Shown one piece after another: positions 9,262 to 20,950 of a DNA stretch of 64,000 nt. The notes under the pieces were generated by a model. It was given only the letters and a program-made list of their open reading frames with translations, was not told where the DNA came from and searched no databases. The number at the start of each line of letters is the position of its first letter. Position 1 is the stretch's first letter. Where the stretch lies: NCBI GenBank assembly GCA_037043235.1, contig JAWRVZ010000275.1:248001-312000 (forward strand), written 5' to 3'. A program made the translations under genes and the position numbers. The DNA comes from Rhodeus uyekii. Lineage: Eukaryota > Chordata > Actinopteri > Cypriniformes > Acheilognathidae.

Positions 9262-11640
9262 AGAGAGTGATAATAATAATAATAATAATAATAAGTTTTA
9301 TTTATATAGCGCCTTTCTAGAGCTCAAGGACGCTTTACAGTAGACAGTTGACAGGGGAGAGAAAGTACAAGTAGATTAATAGAAACAATAATAGAAGTAT
9401 ACAGAGAAAAAAATAAATAAATCAGATACAAAAATACACACAGGACATAAGAGGCAAACATTCAGAGAGATAGTATTAGAGTAAAAAATCAGTTAAACAA
9501 ATCATGGGTATAGCATTCAGAAAAAAGGTGAGTTTTGAGTAACGATTTAAATTCAGTGATATTGTTAATATAACAGAGTGAGCGTGGGAGAGAATTCCAG
9601 AGTTTGGGAGCAATAACACAAAAAGATCGGCCCCCCATGGAAGAGAGGCGATGCCGAGGGACGACAAGTAAACCAGAGTCGGAAGAACGTAGTGAACGGG
9701 TCGGAGTGTAGGGGACGAGCAAATTACAGAGATAGGGAGGAGCTAACGAATGTAAAAATTTGATGGTAAGCAGAAGAATTTTGAATTTGATACGATAGGC
9801 AACTGGAAGCCAGTGAAGATTGTACAAAATTGGAGTGATGTGAGCAGAGCGCTTGGTGTGGGTGATTATTCTAGCAGCAGAGTTTTGAATGTATTGTAAT
9901 CTAGAAATGGAGCTTGCAGGAAGACCGATGAAAAGAGCATTACAGTAGTCAAGGCGTGATGAGACAAATGCATGGATGATGGTTTCAGTGTCTTGGGAAC
10001 TAATGAAGGGACGGAGTTGGGCAATGCGACGTAGGTGAAAGAATGCAGATTTAGTTACAGAGGAAATATGAGACTGAAAGGAAAGAGTAGAGTCAATGAT
10101 TATACCTAAATTTTTAACAGTAGTGGATGTTTTGATATGTGAACCATCTATTTCACAGGTGAGATTAGCAGAGATATGGCTAGTGAGTGCAGGAGTTCCA
10201 ATGAAGATAATCTCAGTTTTGTCCATGTTGAGATTCAGAAAATTTTAATTAAGCCAATTTTTTTTTTCTTTAACACAGGCGGAGATTTTGTCTGTTTGGG
10301 GGTGTAGAGTAGGTGTACAGATTGAGTATAATTGAATGTCATCAGCATAAAAATGATAGTTAAGACCGTGACGTTGTAGAATCTGACCAAGTGGTATGAT
10401 GTAGATTATGAATAATAATGGGCCGAGAACTGATCCCTGGGGAACACCTCGCTTCAGGGGGACCATAGGTGATCTGGAATCCTTAACTGAAATGTAAAAT
10501 TGTCTGTCAGAGAGATAGGAAGAAAACCAAGAGAGAGCAGAACCAGAAATACCCAAATCAGAGAGACGTGAGACAAGTAATTCATGGGACACTGTGTCAA
10601 ATGCAGAGCTGAGATCAAGTAATAGAAGTACAGACAGAGAGCCAGAATCGGCAGAAAGCAGTAAGTCATTTAAGACCTTTACAAGCGCAGTTTCAGTACT
10701 ATGGAGGGGGCGGAAACCAGATTGAAAGGGGTCAAACAAATTGTTTTCAACTAGAAAAGAGTTGGGTGGCAACAGTGCTTTCTAGTAATTTAGCTATGAA
10801 TGGTAAGTTGGAAATAGGACGGTAGTTACATAGAACTGAGGGATCAAGGTTGGGTTTCTTGAGAACAGGGGTAACCGCAGCAGTTTTGAGTGGTAGAGGA
10901 AATGAAGCACAGGTAAGAGATGTATTGATGAAGTGCGAGATAGGCGCAGAGATGACAGAATGGCATAGTTTAAGGAGAGAAGTTGGAGCTGGATCAAGTT
11001 GGCAGAAAGAAGAACTGGATTTCAAGATCAATTTAGAGACTGAAGAAGGGGTTGTCAAGGAAAAACAGGACAAGGTTGAGTATAGATTTGTTGGATAGTC
11101 GAGCTTTGAATCACTTTTAGAAAAGCATTGGTGGACGGCATCAGTCTTTTCAAGTAAATAAACAAGAAAAGAACTGCAAAGCTCATTCGAAGCTATGGAG
11201 TCTTGAGGTGGAGATTTAGTGAGCTTATTTATTGTGTTGAATAATGCTTTTGGCCTATTACTGGATTTATTGATTGTGGCAGAGACAAAACTAGAGCGGG
11301 CTGAGATAAGGGCAGATTTGTATATTTTGAGATGGTCAAGAAAGGATAAATAGTGTACAGTAAGACCAGTTTTTCTGTAAAGACGTTCAAGCCGTCTACC
11401 AGTAGCTTTGAGAATACGGAGCTCAGGGGTATACCAAGGAGAAGACTGTGTGGAAGGGACACATCTGGTCTTAGTAGGAGCATGCTGCTGTAAGATTTCA
11501 GAAATTGCGGAGTGATAATTAGACAATATCATGGAGGGAGAAGAAGACTCATAGACATCAGAAAGGTTTGAAGAGGCAATAGAGGTACAGAATGATGCAG
11601 TATCAAATGACATTTTTAGGGCACTTATTACATATTGGCA
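9262..11640 (-). mobile_element. L2/CR1-like LINE, 5'-truncated
   Basis: The minus strand reads from a truncated ORF2 to a 3' tail. The tail has the L2-type pattern: GTAAAGCGTCCTTGAG, then GGCGCTATATAAATAAA and (TTA)n at about 9262-9300. ORF2 shows the RT fingers (NYRPISNLPFIAKLLE), GFRPLHSTETALV, DLSSAFDTV, GVPQGSVLGPLLF and the catalytic YADD at about 10336-10356. The C-terminal motif of this LINE group follows (RSFCVIAPKLWNSLP). The endonuclease is missing, as in most 5'-truncated LINE insertions. Confidence 0.85.
9489..11613 (-). pseudogene. LINE ORF2 reverse transcriptase, one frameshift and one stop
   Basis: Two frames cover this ORF. 11613 to about 10750 carries the linker and RT fingers. 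10772 to 9489 carries the palm, thumb and C-terminus. They meet through a frameshift at about 10750-10770. The second part contains one in-frame TAA at 10247-10245, just after KEKKNWLN, and then continues in the same frame with MDKTEIIFIG. Apart from these two lesions about 700 codons are readable. RT of this family primes at nicked chromosomal DNA, but this copy cannot make full-length protein. Confidence 0.8.
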
Positions 11641-12249
11641 GACTTAAGCTAAAATCAAGTTTATGGTAAGTTTGTGATACAGATTGAGGGACTGAACCGT
11701 AACATCACAGTCCGGACTGCGGATACGCAGGGAAGAATGGGCTCCATCGGTGGTCAGGTCGGTGAACTTTTACAGACTGTAACCGTTCTGACCGTGAGGC
11801 TAGACGAAATGTCTAGGGAACTGCATCGACCGGTCATGAGTGAGTGAGCGCTGAGGACCAGAACTGATTGATTGATTATGACCCGGACAAATTACCAAAG
11901 ATCATCAAAATGGATTAAAATTGTATATTCCTGTCCTATGTCCCTAACTCCTTGTCTCTCGGTCAGCTTATTTTGGGAGCTCAAAATAAGCTTCTATCTT
12001 ATTTCTCCTGTGCACTCTTATCTCCCTTCAAGGTCGGAAAACATCATTCACAACACAATCTCAGACTCTCACACCATACAAACCCGCCCCCATCCACCCG
12101 TCCTGTGCTTATCTTTCTCATACAAAAATGAATGAGAAAGAGGTCATGTCCTCATGACCTCATGTCCTCCCAATCCATATAAAAAAATCCCATCATGTGA
12201 CCACATGTACTGTGTATGTCATGTCTGTTGCTATATAACGCTTGTTAAA
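11641..12249. other. Stretch without a recognised gene
   Basis: A short plus frame at about 11739-11847 (starting MGSIGGQVGELLQ) resembles the beginning of a retroelement ORF but ends quickly. I see no other structure. Confidence 0.3.
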
Positions 12250-12391
12250 CTGCATTCTGTAATCTCTGGAGAAAAAGTGTGGCGGCGCCTGCACAGGCTG
12301 CGGCTCGGAGACTTGCTCCACGTAAACTGCATTTCGTTACCTTGTACCTGTACTTGTGTAATGACAATAAAGTTGAATCTAATCTAATCAC
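12250..12391 (+). repeat. LINE/SINE 3' tail ending in AATCT repeats
   Basis: The segment ends in a GTAATGACAATAAAGTTGAATCT-like tail with short TAATC repeats. This is the form of 3' ends left by LINE-type retrotransposition in fish. The upstream part is not assignable to a family by eye. Confidence 0.5.
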
Positions 12392-12533
12392 TATTGAAAG
12401 GGAAACCAAAAATATCTAAACTGCATTAAATTGAATTAATAAACAATTAATTCCAATTATAAATTTAGCTTGGTGTGCTGCGCGAGAAAAACAATCAACT
12501 AACCTGGACTTCATCAATGTATCAACCTCACAG

Positions 12534-12852
12534 TGTCACATGTTATTTCTCTTCACTCTCTCTTTTTATTTCCGTGTGCTTCCTGTGTCATTTCCCTCAC
12601 CTGTCATCAATCACTCCCCTCGTTAGTCTCGTCAGCTGTTCCCAATCTTCTCTTGTTTATAAGTCTTCATTTGTTCTTTTGTCTTGGTCAGTTGTTAATA
12701 ATGTGTGGTCAGTCATCATGTCATGGGTCTCTGAGTTTTGAACAACTGTGCTCCTTTTGTTTTATATTTAAAGTGTTTGATTTTGTTCTAATAAAGAGAA
12801 GTTTCAGTTTAACCTTCTCTCCTCGTTTATCCTCCTGCATCGCACACTAACA
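12534..12852 (+). repeat. Solo LTR with perfect 5-bp target duplication
   Basis: The 319-base block starts TGTCACATG and ends ACTAACA. It is flanked by identical CACAG pentamers (12529-12533 and 12853-12857). An AATAAA polyadenylation signal lies near its 3' end (about 12790). No internal retroelement sequence is present, so it is a solo LTR left by LTR-LTR recombination. Confidence 0.75.
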
Positions 12853-12857
12853 CACAG

Positions 12858-15063
12858 AAGACCTTCACAATTGAATAAGAATTATATATTTTTATAGGAT
12901 AAATGTATGGTATGATTCATAGTTATTATTAACAATTTCTGTATTTAGTATTTAACCAACATATTGAACTGTTCAAACTATCTAATGTCTTGAAAATGAG
13001 TATAAATATTTATTTTATTACACTTTATTATAATTATGCTTGAAATCAATTACATCCATGTTCAACTGAGTCAAAAAACAAAAACAAAACCACTATAAAA
13101 CATGTTAGACGTCGACAACTTTTATACTGCAAAAACAAAAGCTATTTAAGATTTTATGCAGTTTATGAAATAAAGGTAACATTTAGCTCTTATTTCATAA
13201 TGACAGCAAATGTTTTATACTGTTTTGTTTTATATTCAGATTGTAAACTTAGTATAGTTATTTAAGTTTTCTTTTAAACCTCTGACATTTATTCCACATG
13301 TTAGAGAGTTAATCAGACTGTTGTACATTAAAACAATTGTAAATATAGTATGTAAAATTACTCTTTCACAAAAGCATTATATGAATCGCAGGTTTACCTA
13401 AATTACATTACTCTAACATCTTACAGTTTTAAAAATGTTTACACACTAAAACAGGTTTTTGAAGCCCCACTCAGTGATATAAAATGTCACCCATCCTCCT
13501 TCTCACTTCCCCACTTCCCTCACTTCACTTCACAAACGTGTGCACAACGAGGACACCAGGTCCCCTGTTTATTTGGACAACATTAACATCAGTTTATTAA
13601 CATACAAATTGTTTAACATACTCAAATTCGGTTGTAAAGTATATCTAGCAAGCCAATAGTGTGATTCTTCATCTTCACAAGTAACTGTGAAGTACATACA
13701 TTGTTCAACTTGTGCAGACATACTGTCCAGTGTATTTGCACACACACATGTACACTGCACAATGAACAAGCACAATATATAATAGAGTTTTACATTTTTC
13801 ACATCCGTGTGTTGTTTAATGTGTAGAAGAAAGAGGTTTGTGCGTAGAGTTACTCTACAAAAGAGTTTTAGAAGATTTAAAATAGTTTTTGAATGAATTG
13901 TTTGCTCTTTTCCATACGGTCTGTGTTTGTGTTTGTTTGTGTGCATGCGTGCGTGTGTGTGATATTGTTTTTGCTCGGGTTTGTTGAATTTTGGAAGAGT
14001 GCTTGAAGAGCTGTTGTCTACTTGTGCGCAAACATGAGGAAACCATCCAAAACACAAACCCATAGACAACACTGACAATAAACAAAGACAACGTCTGAAA
14101 TGGTCAGATTCTGTTTAGAATTCAGAATCAGAATTCTGTTTATTCTTGTGTTCATTGTGTATCATTAGTGTTCTGGTGTAACACTGTATATTCCTTGTGC
14201 TGTTTTATGTAACAGCCAGTTTTGACCCTCTAACCAGATTCTGAATCTGATTCCGATCTAAAAAGTGTCTTTGTAGGAATTGACTGAAACATTTATTAAA
14301 GTGGGAACATCCTACAAGAGCAAAGTATGAGTTTGTGATGTCCAGTCAAATAAAACAACTGTTATAACTGTCCAACTCAACTGAGCTCTGCACAAATACA
14401 TCTGAATAACAATAATTCAATCACAGTATTACATAAGAGAAATAAATAGATTATATATAGATAAACCAAATAAAACATCTAATTTGGAAAATTTACATAT
14501 ACATATAAATCCAAAACAACTAAATGAAACAATCCACATACTCTCTCTGGAACACAGGTTTCTATGACCTAAACAAACATGAAAATATCATTTGGAAAAA
14601 AACACAAATGTTCCATACTTTATTTTCCCGTGCTATATTTTTAGACCGCATGGTCTCCATCTTTAGCATCACTAGCATGTACATGTCGAACTCTGGACTA
14701 AACTTCCAAACTCTGTTCACAAACATTCACTTAAAACGACCTTAACACTTAACTTTTCAACATATATATTTAACGCAACATTTATACATGGGTTACCTGA
14801 TGAGGGGGAAATAGTTTAGGGATTAATAAACTGGACACGGGGACGCTGCTGCTGCTTTACCAGAGTCTCTGTATTAAGTGCCCCCCCCCCCCTTCAGGTG
14901 AACGATCAATCAGTTGCTCTGAAAACTAGGCCAGATAAATCCATCACCATTCATCCTATAGGATGAGTAATGTACACTGTAAATATAATTTACATTAATT
15001 GAAAACACTCTCACACTCACATTTTGTACCCACTACATTCCCACTCTAACCTGAATTGTCCTG
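12858..15063. other. AT-rich DNA without a recognised gene
   Basis: I see no convincing exon. It contains an inverted AGAATCAGATTC-type motif pair at about 14110-14260, a C run at 14880-14893 and several TA-rich patches. Short frames at 13569-14091 have low-complexity CA/TG-derived composition and no domain. Confidence 0.4.
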
Positions 15064-15790
15064 TCAAATAAATAAATCCAAAACCCAGTTGTACGTTCTT
15101 CCTAAAATACCCATGTTTCTCATTTTTATTAGTAGTCCTTCTTTCCAAAGCATATCATATGCTTTTTCTACATCTATAGAAACTCCTATAACAGCCTCTT
15201 TATTTGTCTGTGCTTTTCTTATCTCTGATTCTAAACTCAGTATTGAGTCCATTGTTGTTCTTCCCTTCCTAAACCCGCTCTGATACGCTGTAAAAAGGCC
15301 TTTACTCTCGATCTCATACATAAGTCTATTTACAATCAATCTTTCCATTATTTTACACAAGTTTGATGTCAGTGCTATTGGTCTGTAGCTTGTTGCCTCA
15401 GATCTGTCTTTCCCTGGTTTTACTATCAGAACAATTATAGAATGTTTCCATGATTTAGCTAGTTTACCTTCTTCCCATATTTTATTATACAATTTTAATA
15501 TACTTGCGAGTGCTATATCTGATAATTTTCCTATCATGTTATAACAAATGTCATCCTTACCAGGAGAGGTTTCTTTTACATTCATTGTTGCTCTTTTAAG
15601 CTCATATAGAGAGAAATTTTTATTTAAACAATTATTAGTAAATTCACATTTTTTTGTTATTTCAGGATTATCTTCTTTAACTTTTCCCCTAATCTTTCTT
15701 GCTTTTTCAGATTGTTACTGCTATGTATATTATAAAACACTTTAGCTAACGTTTTTTTCTTTTTCTTCATTTAAGATGGCAACTTCTTCT
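15064..15790 (-). pseudogene. LINE reverse transcriptase fragment
   Basis: The minus frame 15585-15064 reads SPGKDDICYNMIG, LIVKPGKDRSEATSYRPIAL, YQSGFRKGRTTMDSI and IDVEKAYDMLWK. These are the fingers and first palm motifs of a non-LTR retrotransposon RT, but the YADD box is absent because the copy ends before it. Upstream (15586-15790) the reading continues with a frameshift and stops. The motif style suits the I/Jockey side of the LINE tree, though the clade is inferred. Confidence 0.7.
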
Positions 15791-15929
15791 CCACTTCTTA
15801 ACGCCGTCAGACACAGAAAATGATGACGTTGATGGATTTGGATGGATTGATTAAAACATGACGTGTTTTGTTAAACGGTAGAATAAAGTTCAACTAAACT
15901 CACTGTTTTGCTTCCGTTACCTTTTGTTT

Positions 15930-16060
15930 TTGGAGACCATATGTTTTAGCATGCGCCTTATAATATATAATTATAATAATATTTTTTAAGTACAGAAATA
16001 GAACCATAATTGAAACTGCGCCTTATAATCCTTTTGCCTTATGGGACGGAAAATACTACA
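15930..16060. repeat. MITE-like fragment with GCGCCTTATAA motifs
   Basis: Two GCGCCTTATAA motifs (about 15955 and 16020) and a terminal GGACGGAAAATACTACAGTA block resemble the ends of mariner/Tigger-type MITEs common in vertebrates. No complete pair of ends is visible. Confidence 0.35.
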
Positions 16061-16957
16061 GTAAATGCATTTGTAATTGTGTGGGGTTTTGTTTTTAACA
16101 ATATGCATGTTTGTGTTGTTTTGTAAGGAATATACACACACAAAAAGGTGCACAATACAATTAAACTTATTAAATATACAAATAAACCTTCCCAATGAGC
16201 AAAACTTCTGAATGACACAGTTGGTGTAGGAGTTTGTATTGAGCACCAGATGTAGAGCTGTCAAAAGCTGAAGCATCAACACAGTTTCATGTGAAAGTTT
16301 CACTGCTTCAGAAGCTTCGTTTGCCACATCTCTACCCTGTGCTGCTTCTCCACGCCTGTGGGGGGCGATATACCTTTTGAGAGTGCAGAGGATAATTCAT
16401 CTTCTCCTGATTGCTGCAAGGATAAAACAGATGCTTGTCCTCTCGCCAGACAGGAAAGGGAGGAGTGGGATTAACAACCTGACTTCCTGCTTCTCCTTTT
16501 CTTGGGAATGCACTGACCCGCAGGAAGAGTCAACTTTGAACATTTGTTTGTTTAATAGCTAGTGATGGGCAAAGCGAGGCTTCATGAAACACTGAAACAC
16601 TTGAATCAAATGTGCCGTATTGTTTTGAGGCTTCGAAACTCTATACCGACACCCGTCTCCACGGCGACATCTAGTGGTCAATTGCACATCTCTGAAACTG
16701 ACAACAATCCATTTAAAAAAAAAAATGTTGTGTTTGTGTTAATGTGGCGAGTTTTCTCTCTCTTTCTCTCTCTCTCTCACTTCCGGTGTGAGTGTGCGTT
16801 GAGCGTGAGCGAACGGAGTGGTGTGTGTAGATTGGAGTGTTTGATTGAATCTTGAATCTTTTCTTTCTAATTTTTCTTTTTCTTGTTATTTGATTTAGTG
16901 TTTGTTATTTAGTTTTTGTTGGTAGGGCCGTGTGCTACCGTTTCTTTTGCGGGCAGC

Positions 16958-18013
16958 ATGACGGCCCCACGGTCGCAGTTTTTGAGCAAACTCACGCGGC
17001 GCCATGGCGTGAAAGTGGCGTCCGCGGTTAGTGTGGAGGATTGCTGTTTAGCTGTTGGTGAGGTTGTGGGACATGAACACATCATGTCAGCCTCAAGGAT
17101 GAATAGTGCCACTGTAATTTTTCTTAGCTCAATCGAAAAAGCAAACGAGTTAGTTGAGACTGGAATAGTGGTTGAAAACCTGTTCACTCCTGTACTTCCC
17201 CTTTCAATGCCTTCAAAGAAAGTGTTACTGTCCAATGTTCCGCCGTTCGTTAGTGACGAGATGTTAATTAGAATCTTGTCCCGATACGGTAAAATAGTGT
17301 CACCTATCAAAATGGTACCGATTGGTGGAGGATCTCCTCTGTTAAAACATGTGGTTTCGTTTAGGCGATTTCTTTACATGATTATAAAAGACGATGGGGA
17401 CCTGGATTTATCTCTGCGCATCAAAGTTGACGATTTCGATTATGTAATTTATGCCACAACGGACAAAATGAAATGTTTTAACTGTGGGGAGGTGGGTCAT
17501 TTAGCTCGCGTTTGTAAGAATAAGGAGAAAAGCGTGAGGGCCGAGGATGTGGCTGATGCGAGCGAGCTGGCTGAGCCCGGACCGTCAGACCCGGCTCCGC
17601 CTGCGGCAGCGTCAGGTGCAGTGGAGACCGGTGCGGAGGAGATCCCGACCACCAGCGATAGTGCGGAGATCCAGGTAACTGACCCCAACACCGCGGGTGA
17701 CGAGATTCAGGTAACTGACCCTAATACCGCGGGTGACGACAGTAGATCAGATCCTGCTGACAATTTGAATATCCTTTCTTGCAGATCCGTTAAAAATACG
17801 GACATGCAAAAAATGGAATTGGTTAATGTCTCTCAGCCCAGTGCGGTAGACGATGGCATTGAAATGGAGATGGAGCAGAGTGAATTTAAAGTTCCATCAA
17901 AAAGGAAAAAAACCGATACACTTAAAGGTGTTAGAGCTAAGAAAGCTGACATTGAAGAGGATTGTAAGGAAGATATAGTGGAGACCGGTGTGAAGCACAC
18001 TGAAGATATATGA
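16958..18013 (+). CDS. LINE ORF1 with CCHC knuckle (Tx1/L1-like)
   Basis: The ATG at 16958 opens a 351-residue frame. I prefer it to upstream non-ATG codons. The N-terminal half has an RRM-like region (KKVLLSNVPPFVSDEMLIRI, GKIVSPIKMVPIGGGSP, LKHVVSFRRFLYM), followed by a single zinc knuckle MKCFNCGEVGHLARVC (CX2CX4HX4C). The C-terminal half is acidic and low in complexity, with a perfect tandem duplication of a 12-residue unit (IQVTDPNTAGD-). Such ORF1 proteins bind LINE RNA. The frame is fully open, so the copy is young or recently inserted. ORF2 does not follow: the DNA runs into TA and TCTA microsatellites. It may not be expressed. Confidence 0.75.
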   Translation: MTAPRSQFLSKLTRRHGVKVASAVSVEDCCLAVGEVVGHEHIMSASRMNSATVIFLSSIEKANELVETGIVVENLFTPVLPLSMPSKKVLLSNVPPFVSDEMLIRILSRYGKIVSPIKMVPIGGGSPLLKHVVSFRRFLYMIIKDDGDLDLSLRIKVDDFDYVIYATTDKMKCFNCGEVGHLARVCKNKEKSVRAEDVADASELAEPGPSDPAPPAAASGAVETGAEEIPTTSDSAEIQVTDPNTAGDEIQVTDPNTAGDDSRSDPADNLNILSCRSVKNTDMQKMELVNVSQPSAVDDGIEMEMEQSEFKVPSKRKKTDTLKGVRAKKADIEEDCKEDIVETGVKHTEDI

Positions 18014-18215
18014 ATCTATATATTTATGAAAGTATATATATCTATTAATCTATATATTAATATTTGAATCTATATATATCTATGAATCTATATATATATA
18101 TTTGAATCTATCTATTTATGAAATTCTATATGTCTAACTGCTGTGCTATCTGTCAATATCTAACTAAACCTATATGAATGTGTCACTCTATCTATCTATC
18201 TATCTATCTATCTGT
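18010..18215 (+). repeat. TATATC / TCTA microsatellite
   Basis: Short imperfect repeats of ATCTATATAT and (TCTA)n follow the LINE ORF1 directly and may derive from its 3' tail or have expanded at the truncation point. Confidence 0.7.
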
Positions 18216-18969
18216 CACTGTCTATCAGTAAATATTTTTAATTTAAATGCAGCCTAAATATAACTAACCAGGTCGCACTATAAATGTCACTACAAAAATC
18301 CACGAGGTGAAGGTGCATTAACTCCTCTTTTAAACTTTGTGTGAGTTGAGACAGATGTGCGATTGTGTGGTTTGTTCCCGCCCCTGTCAAACGCAGACTC
18401 GGCAAGCACCGCCTATCGAAACACTTGTGAAACGCGCAGACGATTCGGTTAGCCAGAGTCACGTGACATTGTTGTTTTGAATCACAGTTTCGGTTCAGTG
18501 TTTCGAAACATCTACGCTTCGGGATCTCGACACTGTGTCGAAACGCAGGTTTCGCGCCAGCCATCCTTATTAATAGCCTGATTATCCTTTTACTTTCCTA
18601 CGTTTTTATTGTCACTTATTTTGCCTAGACTTTGGATATGATTTTTTGTATTTGTATTACTTTGACTCCAGAATAAAGAACTTAAAGAACTTTGAATTCA
18701 GTGAACTTGGTGTTCCTGTATCGTGTCATGACCGAGAACGAGCTGGTCTGTACCACAGTATACTGTGAGTAAATACATGTTTCAGTCCATCACTGCACCA
18801 ATGTACTGTAGTGTTGCAATGGAGGGTTGTCTAACTGTTTGTAGGTCTAGTATTCATGTGTATTTTGTATTTTGTATTGTATTTTGTAACTCCATGTTCT
18901 CTTTGTGTAGAATTGAAAGATTGCACATGGGGTTCAGAGGACAGGTCTGTTCTCCCCGCACCAAGAGAC

Positions 18970-19690
18970 CCTAATTGTTGATATGGTCCGTGAGAACAAT
19001 GCCATTAAACTGAGTGAAATTCAGCAGAAGATCATTGAGGACTATCTAGATTGTGAGGGAATCAACAGTGTCAGCCTCTCTCCTGTTGATCGTGTCCTCG
19101 AGCGCAACAGACTGCGCATGAATCCGCTATACAGAGTTTGATCAACTCAGAGTCAAAGAGCACAGATTCTAGTATGTACAGGTCGGCATTTATCCAGACA
19201 CATTCAATGCTGATTACTCCAAGTAGAGATTTACTGTAGTGGCCTAAATCACTTTTCCAGATCACTTACAAAACTACATCTATTTCTACAGAGGGTTTTT
19301 CATCTGGATGAAGCTGGGTTTAATCTCACCAGAAGGAGAAGGAGAGGCTGTAATGTGATTGGCCATCGGGTCATTGTTGGTGTTCCTGTGGTGGCAATGC
19401 CACATTATGTGATGCCAGCAGCTATCATGGGGTTGTCCACCATCATGCCAACCAGATGCCCTACAACACTCACCAGCTCCTCGTTTCCCTCAATCACATG
19501 TGAGACGCTCTGTTAGCAGCAGGATGAGCGTCCCATCTATGCTGTTGTTTGGGACAATGGGAGTTTTCACAGAGAGTGGTTCAATATGAATCAAGGTTTT
19601 ATCCATCTTTGCCTTCCACCGTTCTCCCCTTTCCTAAAGCCCATTGAGGAATTCTTCTCCTCATGGCGGATAATCATCTGATCAGACACT
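18970..19690 (+). pseudogene. IS630/Tc1-superfamily DDE transposase relic
   Basis: The plus-strand readings contain the helix-turn-helix part (IVDMVRENNAIKLSEIQQKI), the linker SLSPVDRVLERN, and all three acidic catalytic boxes: HLDEAGFNL, VWDNGSFH and FLKPIEEFFSSW. The pieces lie in different frames and have stops (for example near 18972 and 19505). The second-D to E spacing is about 31 residues, shorter than the usual 34 or so, so a small deletion is likely. This is an inactive cut-and-paste transposase of the eukaryotic IS630-like kind found in fish. Confidence 0.75.
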
Positions 19691-19879
19691 GATAATGACG
19701 GCACTATAATGCATTATCCTCAGAACAAACAGTAGAGGAGAAAAACTACCAACCAACATTTACAAAAATAACTTATCAAACGAATACAAATATCACCTTT
19801 CACATATATTTATAGACATTTACACACACAAGCACAGTTGTGATTCTCCTTGTCATCTTCAGATTTGTCATGTCTCATA

Positions 19880-20950
19880 TTTCTGATGTTTTACTCAAAG
19901 CGTGATGTGAATTTAATAATGGGTCCTTGCTTGGCTTCGGTATGAGGGAGATTACTCCATTTCATAGTAGTTGTCATTTCTCCCTGACTGATGCATTCTT
20001 TATACATATGAAATAACGGCAATTTAATAACCTCCCAAAAGTGAACATAGAATTCTACTGATAGTCCATCGATACCGGGGGATTTACCTTTTTTCATCAA
20101 TTGCAGAGCTTGCTTAATTTCCTCAATTGACAAATCAGTGTCACAAATTTGATTATATTCACGATCAATAACTTTAATATGGGGTTTAATTATGTCAAAG
20201 AATTTTCCACAATTTTCATAATTGAATTTAGAGGTACAGTATATAGATTGCTATAAAATTTTGTAACAAATTCGGATAGTTTTTTGGGGTCTTTAGAATG
20301 AACTCCATCAATATTGAGTTCTGAGAGAGTTTTTTTTTTACCGTTTCTTTTTTCCAGGGAAAAAAAATAGCTAGAATTCTTTTCCCCCTCCTCAAGCCAC
20401 TTTGCCCGTGACCTTAAATAAGCACCTTTAGCCAACTCCAGGTAAGCTTTATCAAACTCCATTCTATTTCTTTATTTCATTTCTCTTTTTCTGAAATCCT
20501 GTCTTTAGCTAGTAATATATTAAGTCTATTAGCCAAATCTGAATCAGAAAGGTGTTTAATAGTTTTAAGTTCCTTCTTTTAATTGCAATATATCTAATTT
20601 TGTATTTAAAGAACTACCACGTTTTTTCATAATCTCTGTCTAATCCAGTAAATAATTATTTGGTGAGATTGATGATGCTCTCATTAAATGTTTTGTCTTT
20701 TAATAAGGAATTATTAAGCTTCCAGTAGCCCCTCACTCTCGGTTTTTCATTAATACCACTCAATTTTATTGCAACTAATTTATGATCTGATAAGGGGGCC
20801 GTGATGTGAGAAGTATCTGTAACATAGCTCAGAGCAGAAGAAGAAATTAGAAAAAAAAATAAAATCAATCCTAGATCAAAGAGACAAATTTCTATTGGAC
20901 CAAGTAAAATCTTTGGTAGCAGGATTAAAGAACCGCCATGCATCAGTAGC
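19880..20950 (-). pseudogene. Tx1/L1-like LINE ORF2 fragment, copy A
   Basis: Minus-strand pieces in order: the endonuclease C-terminus (DAWRFFNPATKDFTWSNRNL, then APLSDHKLVAIKLSG, about 20950-20660), the linker (RAKWLEEGEKNSSYFFSLEK, 20462-20190) and the RT start (MKKGKSPGIDGLSVEFYVHF, 20133-19891). Frameshifts separate them. It is homologous to copy B at 26330-27600. The 5' side does not continue into its own endonuclease but joins a DIRS sequence at about 20950. Confidence 0.8.

Larger units (their letters stand above)
16561..18570. mobile_element. hAT-like element interrupted by a LINE
   Basis: The left end is AGTGATGGGCAAAGCGAGGC and the right end, reversed, is ATAAGGATGGCTGGCGCGAAAC. 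Flanking octamers TAATAGCT (16553-16560) and TAATAGCC (18571-18578) match at 7 of 8 bases, as expected for a hAT target duplication. The subterminal parts are similar inverted sequences with CGAAACACTGAA motifs. The middle (about 16740-18240) is a Tx1-like LINE fragment and microsatellites. The element itself codes for nothing. Confidence 0.5.

Noticed and set aside
13569..14091. Two minus frames of 78 and 169 codons
   Set aside because: Composition reflects CA/TG-rich DNA; no domain, no splice sites and no homology I recognise.
16909..17310. 133-codon minus frame
   Set aside because: Antisense of LINE ORF1.
18970..19690. Recent horizontal transfer of a bacterial IS630 element
   Set aside because: Motifs fit the eukaryotic IS630-like group of fish and the copy is decayed in a normal fish repeat context, so no bacterial transfer is needed.
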